NCBI GenBank assembly: GCA_963750895.1
Contig: CAVVSD010000006.1
Coordinates: 1,488,001-1,552,000, forward strand
From: CAVVSD01 sp963750895
GTDB lineage: Bacteria > Actinomycetota > Thermoleophilia > Solirubrobacterales > Solirubrobacteraceae
Direction: 5' to 3'
DNA length: 64,000 nucleotides
Positions 17,843 through 25,833 of the stretch are shown here, piece after piece. Position numbers and translations under genes: made by a program. Position 1 is the stretch's first letter. Every line of letters starts with the position of its first letter. Below the pieces are notes generated by a model, which ran no database searches, had not been told where the DNA came from, and worked only from the letters and a program-made list of their open reading frames with translations.

Positions 17843-19038
17843 CCCGGCGGGGTCTTCCCGCGGTCCTCGCGGCCGCGCTCCTCGCCGTGCTCGCACCGGG
17901 CGCCCGAGCGGCATGGACCGCGCCGGAGACGGCGACGGGCGCCGGCGTCGCGGCGTCGCCCTCGGTGGACGTCGACGCGGCCGGTCGCCTCGCGCTGTCC
18001 TACACGCGACGGCGCGACGGGCGCACGCGCGTCGAGCTGCGCCGCGGGTCGCTGCGCAGCGGCCTGCACGGAGCGCCGGTGCTCCTGGACCGCGACGCGG
18101 ACCGGCCGGCGACGACGAGCGTGAAGCTCGACGGCGCCAACGGCCAGACCCTGACCGCCTGGGACGAGGGCGTGCCGCTCTCGTCGTCCGCGGTCCTCAG
18201 TCGGCGCGACGGCACCCCGCTCGTGCCGCTCGGTCCGTTCGCCACCGCCGTCGCGCCGTACGCGATCCGTGCGTCCGACGGCTCGCTGCGCCTCGTGCTC
18301 CACGGCAGCTCGGGCCTCGGCGTCCTGCGCCCGCAGGGGGAGCGACTCGACCTGCCCGCCGCGGGTCGCGACGCCCGCGTCGCGATCACGCCGCGCGGCG
18401 AGGTGATCGCCGCGTGGACGGACAACGGCCGCCTGCGGATCGCCGCCGCGCCGCCCGAGGGGACGTTCGGCGCGCCGGTCACGGTCCCGACGACCGGCAG
18501 CCCGAGCATGCCGCGACTCGCGGCCGGCCCGGACGACCGCGTGCTCGTCGCGTGGCTGGACCGCACGGCGGCCGGGACGGGCGTGCAGGCCGTCTCGCGA
18601 TCGCCGGAGGGGACGCTCGGCCCGCCGGTCGCGCTCGCCCGCGCGACCGAGGACGCACGCGCGCCGGCCCTCGTCGCGGCAGCGAACGGCGAGCCCCTGC
18701 TCGCCTACGTCGACGGCGGCGGCGTCCTCCGCCTGCGGCGCATGCGACCGGACGGCACGCCCATCGGCCCCGCCGCGCGGATCAGCGGCAGCACGGAGCG
18801 CACGAACGGCGCGGCGCTGGCGGTCACGCCGTCCGCCACGCAGGTCGTGTGGTCGACGGCGACGTCGGTGCGCGCGCGCAGGATCGCCTCCGGAGGCGCG
18901 CGCGGCCGGGTCCAGGTCCTCGCGCCCGCAGGGGCCGACGACGCGGAGGTCCCGGTCGCTGCGGGCGGCAGCACGGGCGGCGCCGCCGCCGCCTGGGTGG
19001 CGGGCGGGCGGGTCCGGCTCGTCCGCGAGCGCGGCTGA
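17839..19038 (+). CDS. Secreted repeat protein, probably beta-propeller-like
   Basis: Unknown function, 399 residues. An N-terminal signal peptide (Arg-Arg, then a Leu/Ala-rich core ending GARA) is followed by repeating units of about 45-55 residues with the pattern V-x-W-x-D or AAWTDNGRLRIA, AWLDRT and LAYVDGGG, like sialidase-type or propeller blades. The start is GTG at 17839 overlapping the stop of the acetyltransferase gene, so the two may be cotranscribed. Similar secreted proteins are frequent in Solirubrobacterales. Confidence 0.7.
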   Translation: MTRRGLPAVLAAALLAVLAPGARAAWTAPETATGAGVAASPSVDVDAAGRLALSYTRRRDGRTRVELRRGSLRSGLHGAPVLLDRDADRPATTSVKLDGANGQTLTAWDEGVPLSSSAVLSRRDGTPLVPLGPFATAVAPYAIRASDGSLRLVLHGSSGLGVLRPQGERLDLPAAGRDARVAITPRGEVIAAWTDNGRLRIAAAPPEGTFGAPVTVPTTGSPSMPRLAAGPDDRVLVAWLDRTAAGTGVQAVSRSPEGTLGPPVALARATEDARAPALVAAANGEPLLAYVDGGGVLRLRRMRPDGTPIGPAARISGSTERTNGAALAVTPSATQVVWSTATSVRARRIASGGARGRVQVLAPAGADDAEVPVAAGGSTGGAAAAWVAGGRVRLVRERG

Positions 19039-19530
19039 GCTAGCGTACGTCGCTGGTTTGCCCGATGAGCACTGAGACGAGTTACTGGCGACGCGCTGGA
19101 TCTAGGCCAGCTGGTTGGCCGTGCTCGGCGAGAAGGTCGGTGATCTCGCTGTCCAGCGTGGCGATCCGCTGGTTGTGGTTGTAGATGTAGTACTGTGAGT
19201 TCGTGGATACAGCGAGTGGGCGATGCGATGAGCGAGGCTGTCACCGAGATCGATGTGCTTGAGGTGGCGCAGCACCTGCTGGCGGTCGCAGCGCAGCACA
19301 GCGGCGTCGGCGACAGGGTCGTGCTGGTATATGGGCGAGAAGTCGTGTTGGTTTGCGTGCGGTCGGGGATGAAGCGATGGCGCTGCAGCTGGAGAGTCCG
19401 AGCTGCGGACGAGCTCGGGTTGATGGGAGGGCTGAGATGCTCTCGGTCGGTGAGGACAACCTCGGCGATCGAGATGCGTCGCCTGCGTCGCTCTGTCTGG
19501 GCCTCGGCGGTGGCGTTCGCGATGCGGGAG
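19039..19530. other. Low-GC patch without an intact gene; possible transposase remnant
   Basis: About 490 bases with visibly lower GC and many short frames on both strands, none convincing. On the minus strand a piece ending in TAA at 19082 reads YYIYNHNQRIATLDSEITD, a helical heptad-like segment reminiscent of the coiled region of IS110-type transposases; another frame just upstream reads QVLRHLKHIDLGDSLAHRIA. No terminal repeats or target duplication are seen. Identification as a mobile element is weak. Confidence 0.3.
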
Positions 19531-19882
19531 CGTCGCCCAGCTCGCGCAGCGCGTCGATCAGGTGCTCGGGCTCGTCGCCCTTGCGGAGGTACAGGTCCGG
19601 CTCGCCCCGCACGAACTGCTTGGCGGCATGAGGCTCGTGCCCGCTGTAGACGACGACCTTCGCGCCCGGCGCGACCTGCCGCACGTGATCGACCGCGAGC
19701 TCGTCGTCCCCGGCGGCCATCGTGTCGAGCAGGACGACGTCCGCCCGCGCGTCGCGCAGGGCGGCCATCGCCTCTGCGCGATCGTGCGCGACGCCGACCA
19801 GGTCGAGATCATCGGCCTCCTCGAGCCAGAAGCCGACCACGGCACCGAACGAATGGGAGTCGTCGCAAAGGAAGATGCGCAT
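19241..19882 (-). CDS. Orphan response-regulator receiver domain with atypical tail
   Basis: A CheY-like receiver domain fills residues 1-118: acidic pair Asp7-Asp8, phosphorylatable Asp53 in LLDTM, Ser80, and Lys101 in LYLRKGD. The frame then continues for about 95 residues of Pro/Ser/Arg-rich sequence that looks non-coding and coincides with the low-GC patch, so the original gene probably ended near 19530 or lost its C-terminus there. No histidine kinase is nearby. As a single-domain regulator it would act through protein contacts. Confidence 0.65.
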   Translation of the reverse strand: MRIFLCDDSHSFGAVVGFWLEEADDLDLVGVAHDRAEAMAALRDARADVVLLDTMAAGDDELAVDHVRQVAPGAKVVVYSGHEPHAAKQFVRGEPDLYLRKGDEPEHLIDALRELGDAPASRTPPPRPRQSDAGDASRSPRLSSPTESISALPSTRARPQLGLSSCSAIASSPTARKPTRLLAHIPARPCRRRRCAALRPPAGAAPPQAHRSR

Positions 19883-19915
19883 GACAACCCAGGAGGGTAG
19901 TACGGATGGGTTCGG

Positions 19916-20863
19916 TCAGGATCCGGACATCGCAGAGAAGCCCTCGCGCCAGGTCGGCCAGGCCGGGCTCCAGTCGAGGACGGCGCGCGCCTTGGCGTTC
20001 GACGCTCCGCGGATCTCGCACATCATCGACACGATGTGCTCGCCCATGAGCCGCCCCACGAACCGCGGGACGTGCCGGGGCGGGCGCGCGCCGATCGTGG
20101 AGGCGAGGGCCGGCAGCCACTCGCGCACCGGCGCCGGCTCGTCGTCGACCACGTTGAAGATCTCCCCGGGCGTCCAGCGCTCCAGGGCGGTCACCGTGGC
20201 GCCGGCGGCATCGTCGATGTGCACGAACGACCACACGCCGCCGCCGTCGCCGACGACCGGGAACTTGCGCGCCAGGACCGTGTCCCACTGCTCGCCGCCC
20301 GGCGCGAGCCCGGTCCCCGGGCCGTAGAACCCGCCGTAGCGCAGCACGACACCGCCGGCCGCGGTGACCGTGGACTCGACGTGACGGATCGCGTCGAGGG
20401 TCGTGCGCATCTGCGCCGGCGGGGCGGGGTCGAGCGGGTCGTCCTCGGTCTTGACCGGCCCGCCCGTGCGCGCGTAGGGCCACCCGGCATAGCTCTGCGC
20501 GACGAAGCGCTCCACGCCGGCCGCCTTCGCCGCCGCGAGCAGGTTGTCGGTGCCCTCCGTGCGCAGGCGGTTCGTCGCCGCGAACGAGCGCTCGATGTGA
20601 CGCAGGTCGGAGAGCTCCCCGAGCGCGGTCATCTCGTGCACGATCGCGTCGGGACGTGCGGCGGCGACCGCGGCGATGACGGCGTCGCGGTCGAGCCCGT
20701 CGACGATGACCGGGGTGACGCCGAGCGCGCGCAGCGCGTCGGCCTTCTCCGGGCTGCGCGTCGTGCCGGTCACGCTGTGGCCGCGCTCGAGGAGCCTCGG
20801 GATGAGGGCACGGCCGACGGCGCCGGTGGCGCCCGCGAGGAAGATGTTCGTGGTGGTGGTCAT
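19916..20863 (-). CDS. NAD(P)-dependent epimerase/dehydratase, likely ECF41 target
   Basis: Extended short-chain dehydrogenase of 315 residues with an N-terminal GATGAVGRALIPRL dinucleotide motif (GxxGxxG at 11-17), a YAG segment in place of a canonical YxxxK, and FVHIDDAA near the C-terminal half. Substrate unknown; the NmrA/NAD-epimerase group is the best description. It is divergent from the ECF41 sigma gene and has a perfect ECF41 promoter directly upstream. ECF41 genes are known to neighbour carboxymuconolactone decarboxylase, oxidoreductase or epimerase (COE) genes, which fits. Confidence 0.85.
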   Translation of the reverse strand: MTTTTNIFLAGATGAVGRALIPRLLERGHSVTGTTRSPEKADALRALGVTPVIVDGLDRDAVIAAVAAARPDAIVHEMTALGELSDLRHIERSFAATNRLRTEGTDNLLAAAKAAGVERFVAQSYAGWPYARTGGPVKTEDDPLDPAPPAQMRTTLDAIRHVESTVTAAGGVVLRYGGFYGPGTGLAPGGEQWDTVLARKFPVVGDGGGVWSFVHIDDAAGATVTALERWTPGEIFNVVDDEPAPVREWLPALASTIGARPPRHVPRFVGRLMGEHIVSMMCEIRGASNAKARAVLDWSPAWPTWREGFSAMSGS

Positions 20864-20871
20864 GGCACCCC

Positions 20872-20898
20872 GACGAACGACCCGCCCCGGGTGTGACA
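20872..20898 (-). promoter_or_regulatory. ECF41 promoter TGTCACA-N16-CGTC
   Basis: On the minus strand TGTCACA (20892-20898) and CGTC (20872-20875) are separated by exactly 16 bases, matching the promoter described for ECF41 sigma factors. CGTC lies 8 bases before the ATG of the epimerase. The -35 element nearly touches the GTG of the divergent sigma gene at 20900. Confidence 0.85.
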
Positions 20899-20899
20899 G

Positions 20900-21790
20900 G
20901 TGAGCTCGCTCGACGAGCAGCGGGCCCTGTCGTTCGCGGTCGCCTACCGCATGCTCGGCAGCGTCGCGGAGGCCGAGGACGTCGTGCAGGAGGCGCTGCT
21001 GCGCCTGCACCAGGCCGACGACGTGGCCAACCCCGACGCGTTCCTCACGACGGTGACGACCCGGCTGGCGATCGACGTGCTGCGCTCGGCGCGGGTGAAG
21101 CGCGAGGCCTACGTCGGCTCGTGGCTGCCGGAGCCGCTCGTCGAGGACGACGCCGCCGGGATCGTCGAGACGGACGAGACGGTGTCGCTCGCGTTCCTCG
21201 TCGCGCTCGAGCGCCTCACCCCGGACGAGCGCGCCGTGCTCGTGCTGCGCGAGGCGTTCGACTACGGGTTCGACGAGATCGCCGACGTCGTCGGCAAGGA
21301 CCCGGCCAACTGCCGCCAGATCCTCAGCCGCGCCCGCAGGCGCGTGGCCGACGACCGCCGGCGCTTCGATCCCGACCCCGACGAGGGCCGCGCGCTCGCG
21401 CTGCGCTTCCTGGAGGCGGCCCGCGAGGGCGACATGGACCGGCTCGTCGCGATGCTGGCCCCGGACGCGGTGCTCGTCGGCGACGGCGGCGGCAAGGCCC
21501 GGTCGATCGGCGTGCCGATGGTCGGTGCCGCGCAGGTCGGCCGCGCGCTGGCGACCTTCTACCGGATGGGCGAGGACTGGGGCGTGACGCTGCGACCCGC
21601 CGTCGTCAACGGCGGGCCCGGCTTCCGCTCCTTCGACGGCGAGGGCCGGCTGGTCAACGTCGTCGGCTTCGAGATCCAGGGCGGCGTCATCACCCGCGTG
21701 CACTCGATGCTGAACCCCGACAAGCTCGGCCACCTCGGCCCGCTGTCGGACATCGGGCTCAGGCCCGGGCAGCGTCCGGCTGGCGCTTGA
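20900..21790 (+). CDS. ECF41 (SigJ-like) RNA polymerase sigma factor with SnoaL-like C-terminal domain
   Basis: Directs RNA polymerase to its own regulon. The 296 residues contain region 2 (about 8-70, SVAEAEDVVQEALLRLH), region 4 (about 95-150, DEIADVVGKDPANCRQILSRARRR) and a fused C-terminal SnoaL-like domain (about 160-280). The three hallmark motifs of the group are all present: WLPEP at 75-79, DGGGK at 195-199 and NPDKL at 272-276. ECF41 factors have no separate anti-sigma factor; the extension regulates activity. The GTG start sits beside the target promoter of the divergent epimerase. Its 3' end overlaps the convergent ATPase gene by 32 bases. Confidence 0.93.
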   Translation: MSSLDEQRALSFAVAYRMLGSVAEAEDVVQEALLRLHQADDVANPDAFLTTVTTRLAIDVLRSARVKREAYVGSWLPEPLVEDDAAGIVETDETVSLAFLVALERLTPDERAVLVLREAFDYGFDEIADVVGKDPANCRQILSRARRRVADDRRRFDPDPDEGRALALRFLEAAREGDMDRLVAMLAPDAVLVGDGGGKARSIGVPMVGAAQVGRALATFYRMGEDWGVTLRPAVVNGGPGFRSFDGEGRLVNVVGFEIQGGVITRVHSMLNPDKLGHLGPLSDIGLRPGQRPAGA

Positions 21791-22535
21791 TGAGCCGGTA
21801 CACGTGCGCACGCAGGTGCGCGAAGTCGGGCAGCTCCTTCGTGTCCACCTGATCGCGCGGCCGCGGGAGCCCGACGTCGATGATCTCGCGCACCTCGGTG
21901 GGCGACGGCGAGAGGACGACGATGCGGTCGGCGAGGTAGACCGACTCGTCGATGTCGTGCGTCACGAACAGGATCGTCATCTCGTAGCGGTCGCGGACCT
22001 CGAGGATGAGGTCCTCGAGATCGCCGCGGGTCTGCGCGTCGACGGAGGCGAACGGCTCGTCCATGAGCAGGATCTCGGGCTGGTAGGCCAGCGCCCGTGC
22101 GATGGCGACGCGCTGCTGCATCCCACCCGAGAGCTCCCACGGGTAGCGGTCCAGGGCGTGCTCGAGGCCGACCGCGCCGACGGACTCCTCGACGAGCCGC
22201 GCCCGCTCGTCCTTCGCGAGCTTCTTGTGCCGCAGCGGCAGCGCGACGTTGCCGCGCACCGACATCCACGGCAGCAGCGAGCGGCTGTACTCCTGGAAGA
22301 CGAGCGCCATCTCCGGCGGCGGGCCGTCCACGGGGCGGTCGCGCAGCCGAACCTCGCCGGCAGAGGGCGCGAGCAGGCCGGACATGCACTTCAGCAGCGT
22401 CGTCTTGCCGCAACCCGACGGCCCGACGACGCACACGAACTCGCGCTCGGCGAGCTCGAACGACACGTCGCCGATGGCGTGCGTGGCGTCGTCGCCCTCG
22501 CCGTACGTCTTGCCCAGGTTCTCGATCGTCAGCAT
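21759..22535 (-). CDS. ABC importer ATPase, nitrate/sulfonate/taurine type
   Basis: Drives import with the two permeases and binding protein upstream in the same operon. Walker A GPSGCGKTT, signature LSGGMQQRVAIARALA, Walker B ILLMDEPFASVD and the H-loop VTHDIDE are all intact in 258 residues. GAGGAG lies just before the ATG at 22535. It follows the second permease by 11 bases. The family (SsuB/TauB/NrtD) includes importers for sulfonates, nitrate, thiamine precursors and riboflavin; substrate is unproven. Confidence 0.9.
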   Translation of the reverse strand: MLTIENLGKTYGEGDDATHAIGDVSFELAEREFVCVVGPSGCGKTTLLKCMSGLLAPSAGEVRLRDRPVDGPPPEMALVFQEYSRSLLPWMSVRGNVALPLRHKKLAKDERARLVEESVGAVGLEHALDRYPWELSGGMQQRVAIARALAYQPEILLMDEPFASVDAQTRGDLEDLILEVRDRYEMTILFVTHDIDESVYLADRIVVLSPSPTEVREIIDVGLPRPRDQVDTKELPDFAHLRAHVYRLIKRQPDAARA

Positions 22536-22546
22536 CGGTCTCCTCG

Positions 22547-23329
22547 TCAGCTCAGGGCGCTCGCCTTCGCGCCGCGGTGCCACGCGAGCACGCGGCGCTC
22601 GACGATCACGAAGATCAGGTTCAGGAGGTAGCCCAGGATCCCGAGCAGCAGGATGCCCGACCACATCTCCGGGATCGCGAACGAGCGCTGCGACTGCAGC
22701 ACGAAGAACCCGATCCCGTTCGTGGACGCCACCATCTCGCTGATGACCATGAGGATCACCGCGAGCGACAGGCTGAGCCGCATCCCCGCGAAGATCTGCG
22801 GGCTCGCGGCGGGCAGCGTCATCCGCAGCAGCCGGTCGCGGCCCGACACGCCGTAGACGCGTGCGATGTCGCGCAGCGTCGGCTCGATGCCGTTGATCCC
22901 GTCGATGGTGTTCAGCAGCACCGGCCAGATGCAGACGAACGCGATGATGAAGATCTTCATGTCGTCGCCGACGCCGATCACGACGATCGCGAACGGCAGC
23001 AGGGCCGGCGGCGGGATCGAGCGCAGGAACTCCACGATCGGCGACACGGCGCGGCGCAGCGTGGGCGACGTGCCGAGCGCCGTGCCGATCGCCACCCCGA
23101 GCACGACCGCGACGGCGTAGCCGATCGCCATCCGGCGCAGGCTGGGCCACACGTCGCTGCCGAAGCGCTCGAACACCCAGGTCTCGCCGAACTTGTCCAG
23201 GACGTCGGACATCGGCGGGTAGTAGAAGGTCTCGCTCTGAGCGGTCCAGGCCCACAGCACCGCCACGAGGACGACGGGGACGACGATCTCCACGGCGAGC
23301 TCCGCCAGGCGCCGCGTCCGCGGACTCAC
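22547..23329 (-). CDS. ABC importer permease, SsuC/TauC type (1)
   Basis: Inner-membrane subunit of about 260 residues with six predicted helices and the BPD-transport EAA-like loop (VYGVSGRDRLLRMTLPAASPQIFAGMR). GTG at 23329 overlaps the stop of the other permease (GTGA) and has GGAGGTGG upstream. Having two different permeases means the translocation pore is probably a heterodimer. Confidence 0.88.
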   Translation of the reverse strand: MSPRTRRLAELAVEIVVPVVLVAVLWAWTAQSETFYYPPMSDVLDKFGETWVFERFGSDVWPSLRRMAIGYAVAVVLGVAIGTALGTSPTLRRAVSPIVEFLRSIPPPALLPFAIVVIGVGDDMKIFIIAFVCIWPVLLNTIDGINGIEPTLRDIARVYGVSGRDRLLRMTLPAASPQIFAGMRLSLSLAVILMVISEMVASTNGIGFFVLQSQRSFAIPEMWSGILLLGILGYLLNLIFVIVERRVLAWHRGAKASALS

Positions 23330-24096
23330 AGGACCACCTCCCGCTGCGAAGGATGCCAGCGCAGCACGCGCCGCTCGGCCCGCATCGCGACGATGTTCAG
23401 GATCCAGCCCAGGAGACCGGTGGTAAGGATGAGCGCGTACATCACCTCGACGTTGCCGCCGGAGCGCGCCGCGTTGATCTCGCGGCCCAGCCCGGCCGAA
23501 CCGATCACGAGCTCCGCGGTCACCACGAGGATGAGCGCGACCGCCGAGGAGATCCGCACGCCCGTGGCGATGTAGGGCACCGCCGCGGGCAGCGTGATGT
23601 GCCGCAGGCGCGCAAGGCGCCCGAGGCCGAACGACCGCGCCGTGTCCGTCGCCACCGGGTCGACGTCCTGCACGCCGTAGATCGTCTGGATGAGCAGCGG
23701 CCAGAACGCCGCGAACGCCGCCAGGAACACCTTGCTCTGCAGCCCCGTCCCGTAGACGAGGACCGCGAGCGGGATGAGCGCGACCGACGGGATCGGCCGC
23801 AGGAACTCGATCGGGACGCGGAACGCGCGGAACGCCCACCGGCTCGAGCCGAGCAGGATCCCGATCGGGATGGCGAGCACCATCGCGATCCCGAGCCCGA
23901 GGACCCAGCCCTCGAGCGTCCGGCCGACCGCCGTCCAGAAGGCCGACTCGGCGACCTGGTTGCCCAGCTCGCCGACGGTCGCCGTCATCGTCGGGATGTT
24001 GCGCTCCGAGATGACGCCCGCACGGACGACCAGCTCCCATAGGAGGAGCACCACGGCGACCGCGACCAGCGGCGCGACCCATCCTGCTCTGCGCAC
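23326..24096 (-). CDS. ABC importer permease, SsuC/TauC type (2)
   Basis: Second membrane subunit, about 256 residues, with the cytoplasmic loop SFGLGRLARLRHITLPAAVPYIATGVR that contacts the ATPase. It begins at GTG 24096, two bases after the binding-protein stop, and overlaps the next permease. A CTG at 24102 is a less likely start. It is related to the neighbouring permease but clearly diverged. Confidence 0.88.
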   Translation of the reverse strand: MRRAGWVAPLVAVAVVLLLWELVVRAGVISERNIPTMTATVGELGNQVAESAFWTAVGRTLEGWVLGLGIAMVLAIPIGILLGSSRWAFRAFRVPIEFLRPIPSVALIPLAVLVYGTGLQSKVFLAAFAAFWPLLIQTIYGVQDVDPVATDTARSFGLGRLARLRHITLPAAVPYIATGVRISSAVALILVVTAELVIGSAGLGREINAARSGGNVEVMYALILTTGLLGWILNIVAMRAERRVLRWHPSQREVVL

Positions 24097-24098
24097 AG

Positions 24099-25091
24099 TC
24101 AGTTGGTCTCCGCCCCCTTCCAGATGAGCTCGTCCATCGAGGGCGCCTTCTCCACCACGCCGTACTTCACGGCGTAGTTGCCGAGCTCGGTGACCTTGGC
24201 GGTGTCGATCGGCACCGGCCACAGCGGCAGCCTGATCTTCTCCGCCACGTCGGCGGGGATCTTCGTGAACGTCGGGATCGTGGCCCGCGCTGCGTCGGGG
24301 TTCTGCGTCGCGTACTCCATGCTCTTGTTGATCGCGCGCGTGAAGCCGTCGACGACGTCCTCGTCCTCGGCGAGCTGCTTCTTCGCCACCGAGTACGTGC
24401 CGTTCGGGTAGTTGGGCCCGAGCGTCGTCAGCGGCGCCTCGATCTCCCGGCCGCCCTCGGAGAGGACGGACGTCAGGAACGGCTCCGGCGCCCAGATCGC
24501 GTCGACCCGGTCCGCCTCGAGCGCGGCGGGCATCTCGGGGAACGGCACCTCGAGCAGCTTGATGCTGTCCGGGTCGACCCCGCGCTTATCGAGCGCCGCC
24601 TTGACGTCGACCTCGCCCACGCCCTTCAGCGCGTTCACCGCGATCGTCTTGCCCGCGAGGTCGCCGACCTCCTTGATCGGGCTGTCCTTGCCGACGACGA
24701 TGACGGTCCACTCGTCCTTCGCGGTCTTCGCGCCGGTGTCGCTGCTCGCCACGACCTGCAGCGGCAGGCCCTTGGAGACGGCGGCCATCATCGGGACGAA
24801 GCCCAGGAAGCCGAACTGCAGGTCGCCGGACACCATCGCAGTCACGATCTCGTTGCCGCTCTGGGCCGGGACGGGCTCGACCTCGATGCCCTCCTCCTTG
24901 AAGAAGCCCTGCTTCATCCCGACGTAGAGCGGCGCGACGTTGGAGATCGGCAGCACGCCGACCTTGACCTTCGTGACCTCCGCGCCGCCTCCGGCGGCAT
25001 CGCTGCCGCCCTCGTCGTCCCCGCCGCACGCGCCGAACGCAAGCGCAAGCGCGGCCACAGACGCGGTGACCACCAGCCTCAGCCAAGACAT
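24099..25091 (-). CDS. ABC importer substrate-binding lipoprotein (SsuA/NrtA-like)
   Basis: Captures the substrate outside the membrane. Starts MSWLRLVVTASVAAL with a lipoprotein signal ending in FGAC, so the mature protein is anchored at that Cys. The 330 residues show the NMT1/SsuA fold: YVGMKQGFFKEEGIEVE, a FGFLGFVPMMAAV pocket segment and VDAIWAPEPF. GGAGGGG lies four bases before the ATG at 25091. The substrate may be a sulfonate, nitrate or small aromatic compound; a flavin monooxygenase of SsuD type lies 30 kb away. Confidence 0.88.
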   Translation of the reverse strand: MSWLRLVVTASVAALALAFGACGGDDEGGSDAAGGGAEVTKVKVGVLPISNVAPLYVGMKQGFFKEEGIEVEPVPAQSGNEIVTAMVSGDLQFGFLGFVPMMAAVSKGLPLQVVASSDTGAKTAKDEWTVIVVGKDSPIKEVGDLAGKTIAVNALKGVGEVDVKAALDKRGVDPDSIKLLEVPFPEMPAALEADRVDAIWAPEPFLTSVLSEGGREIEAPLTTLGPNYPNGTYSVAKKQLAEDEDVVDGFTRAINKSMEYATQNPDAARATIPTFTKIPADVAEKIRLPLWPVPIDTAKVTELGNYAVKYGVVEKAPSMDELIWKGAETN

Positions 25092-25257
25092 GTACCCCTC
25101 CTCAACGGCTCTCTCCTGCACGCGCTCCCACACGCATGCTCGGGCAGCCCTGACCCACCTCGCCCGTGGACACGTCCTATCCGCCGGGCAGGCGAAAGAT
25201 GCACGCTCAGGCGAGACCGGTGGCGTAGGCCGGCGCGACGAGTGTCGGGAACCGCAG

Positions 25258-25776
25258 CTAGGCGGCGACCGGCGTGAGCAGCCGGTGGGGCTCGCGCAGC
25301 GCGCGGCTGATCGCGTCGCGCCGGATCACCGACGGGACGCCCGGGCCGGGACGGGTCTCGACGTCGTCCGGTGCCGGCTCGATGCCGCACGACGGGCAGG
25401 TGCCGTCGTGCGCCAGGTCCGTGCCGCACGTCGCGTGCGCGAAGAGCCGGACCGGGCCGTCGGCGACGAGGTGGCGCTCGCCCCACTGCATGAGGCCGTG
25501 GACGACGGGCCACAGCTCCGTGCCGCTCTCCGTGAGCAGGAACTCGTCGCGCCCCGGCCCGTAGGGCCGCCGCTCGACGATCCCGGTCTCGACGAGACGG
25601 GTGAGGCGCGCGCTCAGCACGGCGCGCGGGATGTCGAGGTGGACCTGGAGGTCCGAGAAGCGGCGGACGCCGAAGAAGAGGTCGCGCAGGATGAGCAGCG
25701 TCCAGCGCTCGCCGACGGCCTCGAGCGACCGCGCGAGCGCGCACGCCTGGCCGTCGTAGTCCCGCGGGAGCGCCAC
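25258..25776 (-). CDS. HxlR-family transcriptional regulator
   Basis: Winged-helix regulator of 172 residues: the N-terminal Cys in DGQACALARSLEAVGERWTLLILRD is the family hallmark, followed by FSDLQVHLDIPRAVLSARLTRLVE. A C-terminal extension has four cysteines (TCGTDLAHDGTCPSC) that may bind zinc or a redox signal. GTG at 25776 has TACGGT six bases upstream. It is divergent from an MFS carrier 57 bases away and probably controls it. Confidence 0.88.
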   Translation of the reverse strand: MALPRDYDGQACALARSLEAVGERWTLLILRDLFFGVRRFSDLQVHLDIPRAVLSARLTRLVETGIVERRPYGPGRDEFLLTESGTELWPVVHGLMQWGERHLVADGPVRLFAHATCGTDLAHDGTCPSCGIEPAPDDVETRPGPGVPSVIRRDAISRALREPHRLLTPVAA

Positions 25777-25833
25777 GACGCCACCGTACCAGCTTCGGTT
25801 CAGTGAATGAACCGCCTGTGCTAGCGTCGCCCG
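25777..25833. promoter_or_regulatory. Divergent leaderless-type promoters, HxlR and MFS genes
   Basis: Minus-strand TACGGT (25783-25788) lies 6 bases before the HxlR GTG; plus-strand TAGCGT (25822-25827) lies 6 bases before the MFS ATG. Between them, TTCGGTTCAGTGAATGAACC contains a short inverted repeat (GGTTCA and TGAACC) that could be the HxlR operator. Confidence 0.5.

Noticed and set aside
19195..19884. Plus-strand 229-residue frame in the receiver-domain region
   Set aside because: Its second half is the shadow of the receiver domain and its first half lies in the low-GC patch with no family motif.
25092..25257. Riboswitch or sulfur-responsive leader before the ABC binding-protein gene
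   Set aside because: The 166 bases show no recognisable conserved RNA core and no terminator-like hairpin.
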